DNA of 5,677 bases from Gemmatimonadota bacterium (GTDB taxonomy: Bacteria > Gemmatimonadota > Gemmatimonadetes > Longimicrobiales > Gaopeijiaceae): the NCBI GenBank assembly GCA_016209995.1, contig JACQVC010000305.1:1-5677 (forward strand), given 5' to 3'. The notes below the pieces were generated by a model. That model was not told the DNA's origin. It was given only the letters and a program-made list of their open reading frames with translations, and made no database searches. Of the stretch, positions 5,637 through 5,677 are shown piece after piece (the first letter of the stretch is position 1; the number at the start of each line of letters is the position of its first letter). Both the position numbers and the translations under genes were made by a program.

Positions 5637-5677
5637 ATGGACGAGACCTCGGCACTGGCCGCGCTGCGGGCTACAAG
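5637..5677 (+). CDS. possible start of a plus-strand gene, cut by window edge
   Basis: ATG at 5637 opens a frame of 13 codons to the window end (MDETSALAALRAT), with G or C at most third positions, like the other genes here. No clear Shine-Dalgarno precedes it (the upstream bases are CTAACCTTAAGT). The fragment is too short to identify. It is listed because the 175 bp between it and the divergent kinase-like gene otherwise hold no plausible gene. Confidence 0.3.
   Translation, partial: MDETSALAALRAT

Overview
The window is GC-rich and densely coded. It carries four complete or near-complete protein genes, one gene cut by the left edge, one small unrecognised membrane protein and perhaps the first codons of a gene at the right edge. 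Third codon positions are strongly G/C. GTG is used as a start, gaps between genes are tiny, and an aerobic heme A pathway gene is present, so this looks like a chromosomal segment from a free-living, aerobic, high-GC bacterium. The gene mix (T. maritima-like CorA, heme A synthase plus DUF420) would fit Gemmatimonadota or a similar phylum, but that placement is a guess. I see no mobile element, CRISPR array, tRNA or rRNA.

Left block, minus strand (1-2756): an ABCB/MsbA-type half-transporter (605 aa) is followed after 9 bases by a CorA-family Mg2+/Co2+ channel. The corA gene starts at a GTG whose Shine-Dalgarno overlaps the ABC stop codon. Its C-terminal pore segment (YGMNF region) lies beyond the left edge. 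The two look like an operon reading leftward.

Middle block, plus strand (2855-4609): a 98-bp divergent intergenic region separates the ABC gene from a COX15/CtaA heme A synthase. The synthase overlaps by 4 bases (ATGA) with a DUF420 (CtaM/YozB-like) four-helix membrane protein. Together they form a heme-copper oxidase maturation pair: one makes heme A, the other belongs to a family needed for oxidase assembly. After a 76-bp gap comes an 88-aa glycine-rich membrane protein of unknown function with a good ribosome binding site.

Right block: on the minus strand (4613-5461) is a membrane-anchored protein with a clear histidine-kinase ATPase domain. The helical hairpin before that domain lacks a phospho-acceptor histidine. 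Its stop codon sits 3 bp from the stop of the small membrane protein, and both stops lie inside one short palindrome. The last 216 bp hold a possible divergent regulatory region with a 9-bp inverted repeat, then perhaps the start of a plus-strand gene at 5637.

Nothing here amounts to a clear new multi-gene system. The most interesting items are the kinase-like protein without a phospho-acceptor histidine, the heme A synthase/DUF420 pairing with cysteine pairs in both synthase halves, and the unrecognised small membrane protein.
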